DNA of 32,387 bases from Flavobacteriaceae bacterium (GTDB lineage: Bacteria > Bacteroidota > Bacteroidia > Flavobacteriales > Flavobacteriaceae): assembly GCA_024643385.1 (NCBI GenBank), contig JAHEMZ010000031.1:1-32387 (forward strand), in the 5' to 3' direction. Below are positions 18,598-27,357 of this stretch, in pieces. The notes below the pieces were generated by a model. The model saw only the letters and a program-made list of their open reading frames with translations. It had not been told where the DNA came from and searched no databases. How positions within the stretch are numbered: position 1 is the stretch's first letter; the number at the start of each line of letters is the position of its first letter. The position numbers were made by a program, and so were the translations under genes.

Positions 18598-18701
18598 GTT
18601 ATCAAGAAAGGTGGAGGGAATAGACCCTTTGAAACCTTAGCAACCCTTTGTCATGCAAAGAAGGTGCTACATTCTATCCGATTTACATCGGAATAGATAA
18701 C
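18598..18701 (+). promoter_or_regulatory. SAM-I (S-box) riboswitch, copy 2
   Basis: The core is nearly identical to copy 1: TTATCAAGAAAGGTGGAGGG, GACCCTTTGAAACCTTAGCAACC and GAAGGTGCTACATTC. P1 pairs GTTATC (18598-18603) with GATAAC (18696-18701), and P4 is ATCCGATTTACATCGGAT-like. Ten bases before the metH ATG is a separate hairpin, GTCTAA-ATAAA-TTAGAC (18746-18762), which could belong to a translation-level expression platform; no T-run terminator is seen. It controls homocysteine methylation genes, the canonical target. Confidence 0.95.
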
Positions 18702-18772
18702 AACAACTAAGGAAACTCTCCTCACTTTTGGTAATCGCTGTAAATGTCTAAATAAATTAGACCCTGAATAGT

Positions 18773-19783
18773 ATGCATATTATTGAAAAATTATTACGAG
18801 AACGTATCTTAGTGCTGGATGGCGCCATGGGAACCATGCTACAGCAATACCAATTCACTGAAGAAGACTTTCGAGGGGAGCGTTTTAAAGATTTCCACAA
18901 ATCATTAAAAGGAAATAACGATCTACTCTCACTAACTCAACCGGAAGCGATTGCCGAGGTACATAGAAAATATTTTGACGCAGGAGCTGACATTGTGGAA
19001 ACCAACACCTTTTCCGGAACTACTATTGCCATGGCTGATTATGAACTGGAGGAATTTGTATATGAACTCAATTATGAATCGGCTCGAATTGCCAAAGAAG
19101 TAGCTCAGGAATTTACCTTAAAGGAACCAAATAAACCGCGATTTGTGGCCGGTGCCATGGGACCGACCAATAAGACCGCCAGTTTATCGCCTGATGTCAA
19201 TAATCCTGGATTTCGAGCGATCAGCTTTGATCAATTGCGTATCGCCTATAAACAACAGGCCGAGGCACTTATTGATGGGGGAGTGGATTTCTTATTAGTT
19301 GAGACTATTTTTGATACGCTCAACGCCAAAGCGGCGTTGTTTGCCATAGAAGAGGTGAAGGAAGAACGAAATAGTGCTATTCCGGTAATGGTGAGCGGTA
19401 CAATCACCGATGCTTCGGGAAGGACCTTATCGGGCCAAACAGCAGAAGCTTTCCTAATTTCCATTGCCCATATTCCCTTACTCAGTGTCGGTTTTAATTG
19501 TGCTTTGGGGGCAAAACAATTGGCTCCCCATTTAGAGGTCATCGCCCATCGAACCGAATTGGCTGTATCGGCTTATCCGAACGCAGGGTTACCCAATGCC
19601 TTTGGAGCTTACGATGAGTCTCCTTCTCAAATGGCCGAACAGATCGAAGAATATTTGGATAAGGGTTTGATCAACATCATTGGTGGATGTTGCGGAACAA
19701 CCCCCGATCATATCAGAGCCATTGCTCAATTGGTTACAAATTATAAGCCCCGGAAATTAATTCAAAATACAACCGTCATATGA
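18773..19783 (+). CDS. metH: Methionine synthase, homocysteine-binding half (split MetH)
   Basis: The homocysteine S-methyltransferase barrel of cobalamin-dependent methionine synthase as a separate 336-residue protein. LVLDGAMGTMLQ (14-24) is the MetH N-terminal signature, ETNTFSGT follows, and the zinc ligands that activate homocysteine are C243 (GFNCALG) and C306/C307 (GGCCGTTPDH). E. coli MetH carries this domain plus the folate, cobalamin and reactivation domains in about 1,227 residues; here the rest is at 20726-23395. A PLP-enzyme gene separates the two and overlaps this gene's stop codon by 4 bp (ATGA). The halves must associate or interact transiently to complete catalysis. Confidence 0.93.
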   Translation: MHIIEKLLRERILVLDGAMGTMLQQYQFTEEDFRGERFKDFHKSLKGNNDLLSLTQPEAIAEVHRKYFDAGADIVETNTFSGTTIAMADYELEEFVYELNYESARIAKEVAQEFTLKEPNKPRFVAGAMGPTNKTASLSPDVNNPGFRAISFDQLRIAYKQQAEALIDGGVDFLLVETIFDTLNAKAALFAIEEVKEERNSAIPVMVSGTITDASGRTLSGQTAEAFLISIAHIPLLSVGFNCALGAKQLAPHLEVIAHRTELAVSAYPNAGLPNAFGAYDESPSQMAEQIEEYLDKGLINIIGGCCGTTPDHIRAIAQLVTNYKPRKLIQNTTVI

Positions 19784-20721
19784 TTCCCACAAAACAAGAT
19801 GTTCTAGGTACTTATGAACGGGTGAAACCTTGGGTGCATCGAACTCCGGTGCTTACCTCTACCTACCTGAATGAAATTACGGGGGCCTCCCTCTTTTTTA
19901 AATGTGAGAACTTTCAAAAGATGGGTGCTTTTAAAATGAGGGGAGCGGTGAATGCCATTCAAAATTTAAGTGATGAACAAAAAAATCACGGAGTGGTCAC
20001 ACATTCTTCCGGCAATTTTGGCCAAGCCGTTGCCCTTGCGGCTCAAAAACTTGGAATTACAGCTTTTATAGTCATGCCTGAAAATGCTCCTTTTGTGAAA
20101 AAAGAAGCCGTGAAAAATTATGGAGGCCATGTCATTCTATGCCCTTCTACGATGAAAGATAGAGAGGAAACCTCCCAACAGGTCATTAAAGAAAAAGGAG
20201 CCACTTTTTTACATCCTTCCAACGATATGGATGTAATTTTGGGTAATTCGACAGCCACGCTTGAACTGTTAGAAGATCATCCCGAGCTCGAAGTAATCAT
20301 TCCTCCGGTAGGAGGGGGTGGGCTGCTGGCAGGAACGGCTTTGGCGGCCCATTACTATGGAATGAATTGTTCAGTCATCGGGGCAGAACCCATTCGGGTA
20401 AATGATGCATATCGCTCCTTGCTGTCCGGAAAAATTGAAACGAACAGCTCTTCGGAAACTGTGGCGGACGGATTGAGAACCCAATTGGGGGACAAGAACT
20501 TTCCGATCATAAAATCCTTGGTAAAGGAGATCATTTGTGTCGAAGAGGAAGAGATAATTCAAGCCATGCGACTTATATGGGAACGCATGAAGATCATTAT
20601 CGAACCTTCTTGCGCCGTGCCTTTAGCGGCCGTATTGAAGGAGAAAGAAAAATTTAAAAATAAGAAAGTCGGAATATTGCTATCAGGAGGTAATGTAGAT
20701 CTTTCAAACTTGCCATTTTAA
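19780..20721 (+). CDS. Serine racemase / serine-threonine ammonia-lyase-like PLP enzyme
   Basis: Fold type II PLP enzyme of 313 residues without a regulatory domain. The Schiff-base lysine is K52 in [10 protein letters not shown]; the phosphate loop is VGGGGLLAG. The C-terminal half closely follows eukaryotic serine racemase: [19 protein letters not shown] and LSGGNVDL all have direct counterparts. The asparagine-loop motif reads SSGNFGQ; serine racemase has SSGNHGQ, with the second serine acting as the re-face base, so that serine is present. Possible activities are serine racemisation, or dehydration of L-serine, L-threonine or threo-3-hydroxyaspartate; sequence cannot decide. It is inserted between the two MetH halves, overlapping the first by 4 bp and ending 4 bp before the second, so it must be co-expressed under SAM control. 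Confidence 0.88.
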   Translation: MIPTKQDVLGTYERVKPWVHRTPVLTSTYLNEITGASLFFKCENFQKMGAFKMRGAVNAIQNLSDEQKNHGVVTHSSGNFGQAVALAAQKLGITAFIVMPENAPFVKKEAVKNYGGHVILCPSTMKDREETSQQVIKEKGATFLHPSNDMDVILGNSTATLELLEDHPELEVIIPPVGGGGLLAGTALAAHYYGMNCSVIGAEPIRVNDAYRSLLSGKIETNSSSETVADGLRTQLGDKNFPIIKSLVKEIICVEEEEIIQAMRLIWERMKIIIEPSCAVPLAAVLKEKEKFKNKKVGILLSGGNVDLSNLPF

Positions 20722-20725
20722 ATGT

Positions 20726-23395
20726 ATGGACACAGCAAAAAGATACTTAAAATTGTCAGGTTTAGAACCTTTGGTGGTCACACCGGAAAGCAATTTCATC
20801 AATATTGGTGAACGCACCAATGTGGCAGGTAGCCGAAGGTTTTTACGCATGATCAAAGAAGGGAACTATGAAGAGGCTTTATCTATTGCGAGACATCAAG
20901 TAGAAGGGGGAGCGCAAATTATTGACATCAATATGGACGACGGTCTTATCGATGGCAAAGATGCCATGGTGAAGTTCCTAAACTTAGTCGTGGCAGAACC
21001 TGATATTTCTCGAGTTCCCATCATGATCGATAGTTCGAAATGGGAGATTATAGAAGCCGGATTGCAAGTGGTTCAGGGAAAATGTGTGGTAAATTCGATT
21101 AGTTTGAAAGAAGGCGAGGCTACATTTTTGCAACAAGCGAAATTGATCAAGCGCTATGGGGCCGCCGTTATAGTGATGGCATTTGATGAGGTAGGGCAAG
21201 CAGATAACCTGGATCGACGTATTGAGATCGCCAAACGTTCTTATGATCTATTAGTGAATGAGATCCATTTCCCCCCGGAGGACATCATCTTTGACCTGAA
21301 CATTTTTCCTGTAGCGACCGGGATGGACGAACATCGTCGCAATGCGATCGATTTTATCGAAGGTACACGATGGGTAAGAGCGAATCTTCCCTATTGCAGT
21401 GTGAGCGGTGGAGTGAGCAATGTATCTTTTAGTTTTAGAGGGAATGATGTGGTTCGAGAAGCCATGCATTCCGTTTTTCTATATCATGCTATTCAAGCCG
21501 GGATGAACATGGGGATAGTCAATCCGGCCATGTTGGAAGTATATGATGATATACCGAAAGATCTGCTGGAACATGTGGAGGATGTCATGCTGGACCGAAG
21601 GGAGGATGCCACCGAAAGATTGCTGGAATTGGCGGAAACAGTCAAAGGAACCAAGGAAGAGAAGAAGGCGGATCTATCCTGGAGAAATGAACCGCTGCAA
21701 GACAGAATTACTCGATCCTTGGTAAAGGGTATTGACGCGTTCATTGAGACGGACATTGAGGAAGCCAGACAAAGTGTGGTCAAACCCATTGAAGTGATCG
21801 AAGGACATTTAATGCAGGGAATGAACGTAGTAGGGGATCTCTTCGGAAGTGGTAAAATGTTCTTGCCTCAAGTGGTTAAGAGTGCCCGGGTAATGAAGAA
21901 GGCAGTGGCTTATCTATTGCCTTATATTGAAGCTGAAAAAGGGCATGTTGCGTCGTATAATGGAAAAATATTAATGGCCACGGTGAAAGGAGATGTACAT
22001 GATATTGGTAAGAATATTGTATCGGTGGTCCTGGCTTGCAACAACTATGAAATTATAGACCTCGGAGTGATGGTTCCACCCGAGAAGATCATTCGCGTTG
22101 CCAAGGAAGAGAATGTAGATATTATTGGTCTGAGCGGACTCATAACTCCCTCCTTGGACGAAATGGTTTTCTTGGCCAAAGAGATGCAGCGACAAGACTT
22201 TAAGGTGCCATTACTTATTGGAGGGGCTACTACCAGCAAAGCACACACGGCCGTTAAGATCGATCCGCAATATGAACAAACGGTTGTGCATGTGAACGAT
22301 GCTTCAAGAGCTGTTACCGTGGTGGGTGATCTGCTTCAGAAGGAGAAAAAAGAGGCTTATAGAACACAACTTAAAGCGGATTATAAACTTTTTAGAGAAG
22401 GATTTTTAAAGCGTCAAAAGGTGAAGGAATACCTAACACTTGAGGAAGCAAGAAGCAATAAACTTGCCCTGGATTGGAATTCAAATGAGATCCTTACACC
22501 TAATCGATTAGGGATTCAAGTGATCGATGAGCTGGATCTACATCTTTTGAAGGATTATATCGATTGGACCCCTTTCTTTAGAAGTTGGGACCTCCATGGT
22601 GCTTATCCGGAAATACTAGCGGATAGCTTAGTGGGCCCACAAGCAACCGATTTATTTAAGGACGCAAATATTATGTTGGAGGAGCTTATTACTGAAAAGA
22701 AGTTGAAGGCTAAAGCTGTTTTTGGATTATTTAAAGCCAATCAGGTAAATGATGACGATATTGAAGTATTACACAATGGTGAGCAAACCTATTTCCGAAC
22801 CTTACGACAGCAAAGTAAAAAAGCGGAAGGAAGACCGAATCTGGCTTTGGCTGATTTCATTGCCCCTAAAACAACAGGGCTACAGGATTTTATAGGTTGC
22901 TTCTGCGTATCCACGGGATTTGGCACGGAAACTTTGGCCAAGCAATATGAAAGGGACCACGATGATTATTCTTCCATTATGGTCAAAGCGTTGTCGGATC
23001 GACTAGCGGAGGCTTTTGCTGAATACCTGCACGAGCGGGTAAGAAAAGTGGATTGGGGTTATGCCAAAGAGGAATCTTTAACCAATCCGGAACTTATTAA
23101 GGAACAATATAAGGGAATCAGACCCGCTCCCGGTTATCCCGCTTGCCCTGATCATTTGGAGAAAATAGCGATCTGGAATTTGCTGAAGGTAGAAGAGACC
23201 ATTGGTGTTTCTTTAACTGAAAGTCTTGCCATGTGGCCCGCCGCCTCGGTGTCAGGTTATTATTTTGGAAACCCCCAAGCTCGTTATTTTGGGCTGGGAA
23301 AGATCACTGAGGATCAAGTGAAGGATTTTGCCGAACGTAAGAACATATCAATAACGGAAGCACAAAAGTGGCTTCAACCCAATATTATAGAATGA
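20726..23395 (+). CDS. metH: Methionine synthase, folate/cobalamin/activation half (split MetH)
   Basis: Transfers the methyl group of 5-methyltetrahydrofolate through cobalamin to homocysteine. In 889 residues it holds the pterin-binding barrel (about 15-280; [24 protein letters not shown]), the cobalamin cap and Rossmann domains with the base-off motif D423-x-H425-x-x-G428 ([10 protein letters not shown]425 is the lower axial cobalt ligand), and the C-terminal SAM-binding reactivation domain (about 560-889), including [12 protein letters not shown], a typical signature of that domain. It lacks only the homocysteine barrel encoded at 18773-19783. Its last bases overlap the metF ATG (ATGA at 23392-23395). 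Confidence 0.95.
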   Translation: MDTAKRYLKLSGLEPLVVTPESNFINIGERTNVAGSRRFLRMIKEGNYEEALSIARHQVEGGAQIIDINMDDGLIDGKDAMVKFLNLVVAEPDISRVPIMIDSSKWEIIEAGLQVVQGKCVVNSISLKEGEATFLQQAKLIKRYGAAVIVMAFDEVGQADNLDRRIEIAKRSYDLLVNEIHFPPEDIIFDLNIFPVATGMDEHRRNAIDFIEGTRWVRANLPYCSVSGGVSNVSFSFRGNDVVREAMHSVFLYHAIQAGMNMGIVNPAMLEVYDDIPKDLLEHVEDVMLDRREDATERLLELAETVKGTKEEKKADLSWRNEPLQDRITRSLVKGIDAFIETDIEEARQSVVKPIEVIEGHLMQGMNVVGDLFGSGKMFLPQVVKSARVMKKAVAYLLPYIEAEKGHVASYNGKILMATVKGDVHDIGKNIVSVVLACNNYEIIDLGVMVPPEKIIRVAKEENVDIIGLSGLITPSLDEMVFLAKEMQRQDFKVPLLIGGATTSKAHTAVKIDPQYEQTVVHVNDASRAVTVVGDLLQKEKKEAYRTQLKADYKLFREGFLKRQKVKEYLTLEEARSNKLALDWNSNEILTPNRLGIQVIDELDLHLLKDYIDWTPFFRSWDLHGAYPEILADSLVGPQATDLFKDANIMLEELITEKKLKAKAVFGLFKANQVNDDDIEVLHNGEQTYFRTLRQQSKKAEGRPNLALADFIAPKTTGLQDFIGCFCVSTGFGTETLAKQYERDHDDYSSIMVKALSDRLAEAFAEYLHERVRKVDWGYAKEESLTNPELIKEQYKGIRPAPGYPACPDHLEKIAIWNLLKVEETIGVSLTESLAMWPAASVSGYYFGNPQARYFGLGKITEDQVKDFAERKNISITEAQKWLQPNIIE

Positions 23396-24348
23396 AAGTA
23401 ACAGAACATATAGTAAATGCCAAGGGTAAAACACAGTTTTCCTTTGAAATACTTCCACCCCTTAAAGGGCAAAATATCCAATCGACTTTTGATGCGATCG
23501 ATCCATTAATGGAATTCAATCCGCCTTTTATTGACGTAACCTATCATCGAGAAGAATACGTTTATAAAGAACTTCAAAATGGATTATTGCAAAAACAAGT
23601 GGTTCGGAAACGCCCGGGTACGGTAGGAATTTGTGCCGCCATTCAAAATAAATACAATGTGGATGCTATTCCCCATATTCTTTGCGGCGGGTTTACCAAA
23701 GAGGATACAGAGAATTTCTTGATCGATCTGGGGTTTTTGGGTATCGATAATGTGATGGCCTTGCGCGGGGATGCGGTAAAAAGTGAGACTTATTTTTCAC
23801 CTGAAAAAGAAGGACACAGCTATGCAAGTGAGCTGGTTGCTCAAATCTTCAATTTAAATCAAGGGAAATACCTAGAGGAGGAATTGCAGAATACTGCCCC
23901 CACCGATTTTTGTATCGGAGTTGCCGGTTACACGGAAAAACATGTGGAAGCACCCAGCATGGACAGCGATATTTATTTTCTGAAAAAGAAGATCGCCAAG
24001 GGGGCGGGTTATATCGTTACCCAGATGTTTTTTGACAATGCTAAATTTTTCAGTTTTGTCGAAAAATGTCGCAAAGAAGGAATTACGGTCCCTATTATTC
24101 CGGGATTGAAACCACTGGTCACCAAAAAACAACTCAATTTAATTCCTCATCGCTTTAATGTGGATATTCCGGATGACCTGATCATGGAAGTCGTGAAATG
24201 CAAAGATAATGAGGCCGTAAGGCAGGTTGGAATTGAATGGTGTATTGCTCAGAGCAAGGAATTGGTGGAAAGGGAAGTGCCCGTTTTACATTACTATTCT
24301 ATGGGAAAAAGTGATAACATTAAAGCAATCGCCTCTCAAATTTTTTAA
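23392..24348 (+). CDS. metF: 5,10-Methylenetetrahydrofolate reductase
   Basis: FAD-dependent reduction of 5,10-methylene- to 5-methyltetrahydrofolate, the methyl donor for MetH. The 318-residue TIM barrel has the N-terminal catalytic glutamate in [16 protein letters not shown], the [12 protein letters not shown] strand, and [10 protein letters not shown], all typical of MetF. I use the ATG at 23392, which overlaps the metH stop codon by 4 bp and gives the usual N-terminus [10 protein letters not shown]; an upstream ATG at 23368 would intrude into metH. Fourth and last gene of the second SAM-I operon; no terminator follows and the next promoter is only a few bases away. Confidence 0.95.
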   Translation: MKVTEHIVNAKGKTQFSFEILPPLKGQNIQSTFDAIDPLMEFNPPFIDVTYHREEYVYKELQNGLLQKQVVRKRPGTVGICAAIQNKYNVDAIPHILCGGFTKEDTENFLIDLGFLGIDNVMALRGDAVKSETYFSPEKEGHSYASELVAQIFNLNQGKYLEEELQNTAPTDFCIGVAGYTEKHVEAPSMDSDIYFLKKKIAKGAGYIVTQMFFDNAKFFSFVEKCRKEGITVPIIPGLKPLVTKKQLNLIPHRFNVDIPDDLIMEVVKCKDNEAVRQVGIEWCIAQSKELVEREVPVLHYYSMGKSDNIKAIASQIF

Positions 24349-24354
24349 AAAGAT

Positions 24355-24362
24355 TACTTTTG
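24355..24362 (+). promoter_or_regulatory. -7 element, near-leaderless promoter of the first PagL-like gene
   Basis: TACTTTTG matches TAnnTTTG exactly and ends four bases before the ATG at 24367, so the transcript would begin at or about the start codon. No good -33 element is visible. Confidence 0.5.
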
Positions 24363-24366
24363 CGAC

Positions 24367-25464
24367 ATGTCCCAAAATTTACTGCTCATAGCGCTATGCT
24401 GCTATTGCCTTCCCCTATTTTGTCAACAGGAAGATAGGCAACCCTATTCTTTTGACCTCAATTATTATTATGGAACTTTTTTAAGACATAATAAAAATGT
24501 GGGGCATCTGGTAAAGGACCATCCTGTAGGTTTTATCGTGAGTTATAACCATAAAACATTTGGCAATAAATATTGGCAACAAGCATATAACTATCCGGAT
24601 TGGGGAATTTCTTTTTTGGCACAAGATTTTAAAAGAGAAGAGCTAGGACAGAATTATGGTTTATATGGTCATTATAACTTTTACTTTTTGAATCGTAAAC
24701 TTTCCTTAAGAATTGCTGAAGGAATTGCCTATAATACCAACCCGTTTGATATTGATTCCAATTTTAAGAACATTTCCTATGGGAGTCATTTATTGGCCTC
24801 CACTTATCTGTTAATTCAATATCAACAAGTAAACTTATATAAAGGATTGGGAGTACATGGGGGTCTTAGTTTTGTTCATCATTCCAACGGAAGTTTTAAG
24901 GCACCCAATTCAGGGACAAATATCCTCGGCTTTACGGTAGGTGTAAGTTATGAAATGCATAGGGAAGTGGAAACTACCTATAAAATAAGTGAACCAGCAA
25001 AGGACTATTCCGAGCGGATCAAATTCAATTTTTTAATCCGTGGGGGCGTGAATGAAGGCGATTATTTTAATTTGGGACAACATCCTTTTTATGTTTTTTC
25101 CGCTTTTGCCGACAAACGATTGAATTATAAGAGCACCCTTCAATTTGGTGTAGAATATTTTATTTCAGAATTTCTAAAGAAAGAGATCGAATATGTCTCC
25201 ATCTCATTTCCGGGAAGGGTCGACCCGAAAACAGATTATAAGAGGGCAGCCGTAATGGTCGGGCATGAATTCAGAATAGGTCAATTCGCTATTCCTACTC
25301 AAGTAGGGTATTATTTTTATTGGCCGTATGAATTTGAATCCCGTGTTTATACCCGAATGGGAGTGAAGTATTATCTAACCGATATGCTATTTGCGGTGGG
25401 TACCGTTAAAACCCATGCTGCAAATGCTGAAAATATTGAATTTGGAATAGGCGTGAGGATATGA
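24367..25464 (+). CDS. PagL-like (acyloxyacyl hydrolase family) outer-membrane barrel, copy 1
   Basis: The family is named for lipid A 3-O-deacylase PagL, which trims an acyl chain from lipid A in the outer membrane. The 365-residue protein has an N-terminal signal peptide (hydrophobic to about residue 18) and alternating aromatic strands typical of a beta-barrel (for example NYGLYGHYNFYFL). The diagnostic H-x-S-N motif is FVHHSNGSFKAPN (H171, S173). In PagL the third catalytic residue is a glutamate 12 positions after the serine; by my hand alignment that position is N185 here, so esterase activity is uncertain. It overlaps the following lipoprotein gene by 4 bp. Paralogous to 26240-27355. 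Not connected to methionine synthesis by function. Confidence 0.78.
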   Translation: MSQNLLLIALCCYCLPLFCQQEDRQPYSFDLNYYYGTFLRHNKNVGHLVKDHPVGFIVSYNHKTFGNKYWQQAYNYPDWGISFLAQDFKREELGQNYGLYGHYNFYFLNRKLSLRIAEGIAYNTNPFDIDSNFKNISYGSHLLASTYLLIQYQQVNLYKGLGVHGGLSFVHHSNGSFKAPNSGTNILGFTVGVSYEMHREVETTYKISEPAKDYSERIKFNFLIRGGVNEGDYFNLGQHPFYVFSAFADKRLNYKSTLQFGVEYFISEFLKKEIEYVSISFPGRVDPKTDYKRAAVMVGHEFRIGQFAIPTQVGYYFYWPYEFESRVYTRMGVKYYLTDMLFAVGTVKTHAANAENIEFGIGVRI

Positions 25465-26219
25465 AAAAAAGAATTATTTATATAATTGGGGTTACTTGGT
25501 TTTTAATTTCCTGTAATGGAGAGAACGCCAATGATTGTTTCCAAGCAGCAGGAAATACGATCCAACAAAGTTTCTCTGTGCCTTTTTTCTCTGAAATACG
25601 AATTGAGGATGATGTTTCGTTAATTATCAGACAGGGACCGGTTCAAGAGGTTGTCATTGAAACGGGTGACAATTTACTGAACGATATTCAGGTAAGGGTC
25701 GATGGAGCAATTTTGGTAGTCAAAGATAATAACCGCTGCAATTTTGTGCGAGATTATGGGATTACTAAATTGTTCGTGACCACTCCTGATCTAAAAAAAA
25801 TAAGGAACAGTTCCGAGTTTGATGTCAGGGGAGACGGTGAACTGGAGTTTCCATCTTTGAGATTGGTGAGCAATACTACAGAAGGAATTGAAGATTCCCG
25901 TAAGAGCGGAGATTTTATATTAAAGTTGAAATGTGAGGAATTATGGGTCGAGGCAAATGGTTTTAGTGGTTTCTATTTAGAGGGGTTTTCAGAAAAGGCG
26001 ACTATTGCTTTTGAAGATGAGGTGCCTCGCCTGGAAGCTAGAAATTTAAAGGTAAATGAATTGCGAATATTTCAAAGAAGTGCCAATAAAATGATCGTAC
26101 ATCCGATTCAAAGTATTGTCGGTATTATAAAGGGAACGGGTGACGTAATTTGCGTGAATCACCCACCCGTTGTGGAGGTAGAACAAATTTATACCGGACA
26201 ATTATTGTTTGAAGATTAG
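25461..26219 (+). CDS. GIN-domain (DUF2807-like) lipoprotein, copy 1
   Basis: A 252-residue exported lipoprotein: positively charged start, hydrophobic core and lipobox LISC with the lipidated C18. The mature part is a repetitive beta-rich fold of the head-GIN/DUF2807 type, recognised from the VVIETGDNLLNDIQVRVDG strand pattern followed by KIRNSSEFDVRGDG and the ladder of short strands that ends VEQIYTGQLLFED. Family members are outer-membrane or periplasmic proteins of unknown function. Its ATG overlaps the PagL-like stop codon (ATGA), so the two are probably translated as a pair. Paralogous to 27358-28116, with the same length. Confidence 0.78.
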   Translation: MKKRIIYIIGVTWFLISCNGENANDCFQAAGNTIQQSFSVPFFSEIRIEDDVSLIIRQGPVQEVVIETGDNLLNDIQVRVDGAILVVKDNNRCNFVRDYGITKLFVTTPDLKKIRNSSEFDVRGDGELEFPSLRLVSNTTEGIEDSRKSGDFILKLKCEELWVEANGFSGFYLEGFSEKATIAFEDEVPRLEARNLKVNELRIFQRSANKMIVHPIQSIVGIIKGTGDVICVNHPPVVEVEQIYTGQLLFED

Positions 26220-26221
26220 TG

Positions 26222-26229
26222 TATATTTG
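26222..26229 (+). promoter_or_regulatory. -7 element, near-leaderless promoter of the second PagL-like gene
   Basis: TATATTTG is an exact TAnnTTTG element, ten bases before the ATG at 26240. As for the first copy the predicted start is close to the start codon, so each duplicated unit has its own promoter. A convincing -33 element is not seen. Confidence 0.5.
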
Positions 26230-26239
26230 CACCCGCTAA

Positions 26240-27355
26240 ATGGCTATGAAGTATCTATTTCTCCTGATTTTTTCAGTACTGTTTTGTCGGGTTTCTTTTG
26301 GTCAATATAAAGAACTGAAACCTGTATCCCTGGAAATGAACTATTTCTATGGCAGTATCTTGGAACACAATCTCGATATTTCGCATCTTATTACAGGGCA
26401 CCCTGATGGATATATCATAAGCTATAATAGAAAGACCTATGGATGGAATGAATGGGAGAGTCGATACAATTTTCCGGACTGGGGGTTTTCTTTTATATAT
26501 CAGGATCTTAAGAATGAATATTTAGGGAAGAACTACGGTATTTACGCCCATTACAATTTCTATTTTCTTCAACGTATGTTGCGATTCGGTGTGAGCCAGG
26601 GAGTGGCATACGCAACTAATCCTTATGATATTGAGACCAACTTTCAAAATAATGCTTTCGGGAGTAGCTTATTAAGCTCGACCCATCTTAGATTTGAAAT
26701 TATCAAGGAGAATATAGTGGGAGGTTTGGGAGCGCAAGTTGGAATGGGAGTGGTACATTATTCGAATGCGAATTTAAAGGCTCCAAACAATAGTACCAAT
26801 ACCTTATATTTTTCAGCGGGCTTGAGCTATCAATTCGATGAAGAGAATTTTCCCGCCAGGATTTCCCATGGAAGTTGGCCCAGTAAATTCTATGCAGAAC
26901 GTATTCATGGTAATGCAGTATTCCGAACCGGAATTAACGAAGCCGATGTGAATGGTCTTGGACAATATCCGTTTTATGTATTTTCTTTCTATGCGGACAA
27001 GCGTATCAATTATAAAAGTTCATTTCAGCTGGGTGTGGATTTTATTTTTTCAGATTTCCTGATCTACTTGATCCGATATCGGGAAATTGCATTTCCGGGT
27101 GATGGAATAAAACCGGGATTGGATTACAGGAGAGTGGGCGTGTTCATCGGACATGAATTTCGATTTAACCGAACGTCTTTTGTGTCACAACTTGGAAGAT
27201 ATGTATATTGGCCCTATGAATTCGAAAAGCGGATTTATAACCGATTGGGCTTTAAGCGATATTTTTTTAATGATCACTTCTTTGCCATCGTTTCCTTAAG
27301 AGCCCATTGGGCGAAGGCAGAGGCAGTAGAGTTTGGAGTTGGAGTAAGATTATAG
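26240..27355 (+). CDS. PagL-like (acyloxyacyl hydrolase family) outer-membrane barrel, copy 2
   Basis: Homologous along its whole length to the protein at 24367-25464: shared blocks include NFPDWGFSF, GQYPFYVFSFYADKRINYKS, VYWPYEFEKRIYNR and the C-terminal VEFGVGVRL. It has 371 residues and a signal peptide ending near SFGQ. The H-x-S-N motif is VVHYSNANLKAPN (H173, S175); the position of the PagL catalytic glutamate again holds asparagine (N187, by hand alignment). The start may equally be the ATG at 26246, two codons in. The GIN lipoprotein partner follows after 2 bp. Confidence 0.78.
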   Translation: MAMKYLFLLIFSVLFCRVSFGQYKELKPVSLEMNYFYGSILEHNLDISHLITGHPDGYIISYNRKTYGWNEWESRYNFPDWGFSFIYQDLKNEYLGKNYGIYAHYNFYFLQRMLRFGVSQGVAYATNPYDIETNFQNNAFGSSLLSSTHLRFEIIKENIVGGLGAQVGMGVVHYSNANLKAPNNSTNTLYFSAGLSYQFDEENFPARISHGSWPSKFYAERIHGNAVFRTGINEADVNGLGQYPFYVFSFYADKRINYKSSFQLGVDFIFSDFLIYLIRYREIAFPGDGIKPGLDYRRVGVFIGHEFRFNRTSFVSQLGRYVYWPYEFEKRIYNRLGFKRYFFNDHFFAIVSLRAHWAKAEAVEFGVGVRL

Positions 27356-27357
27356 TT

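Noticed and set aside
7034-20721. The serine-racemase-like gene as a duplicate of ilvA
   Set aside because: It lacks the regulatory domain and matches serine racemase motifs instead; the two are distant members of one fold family.
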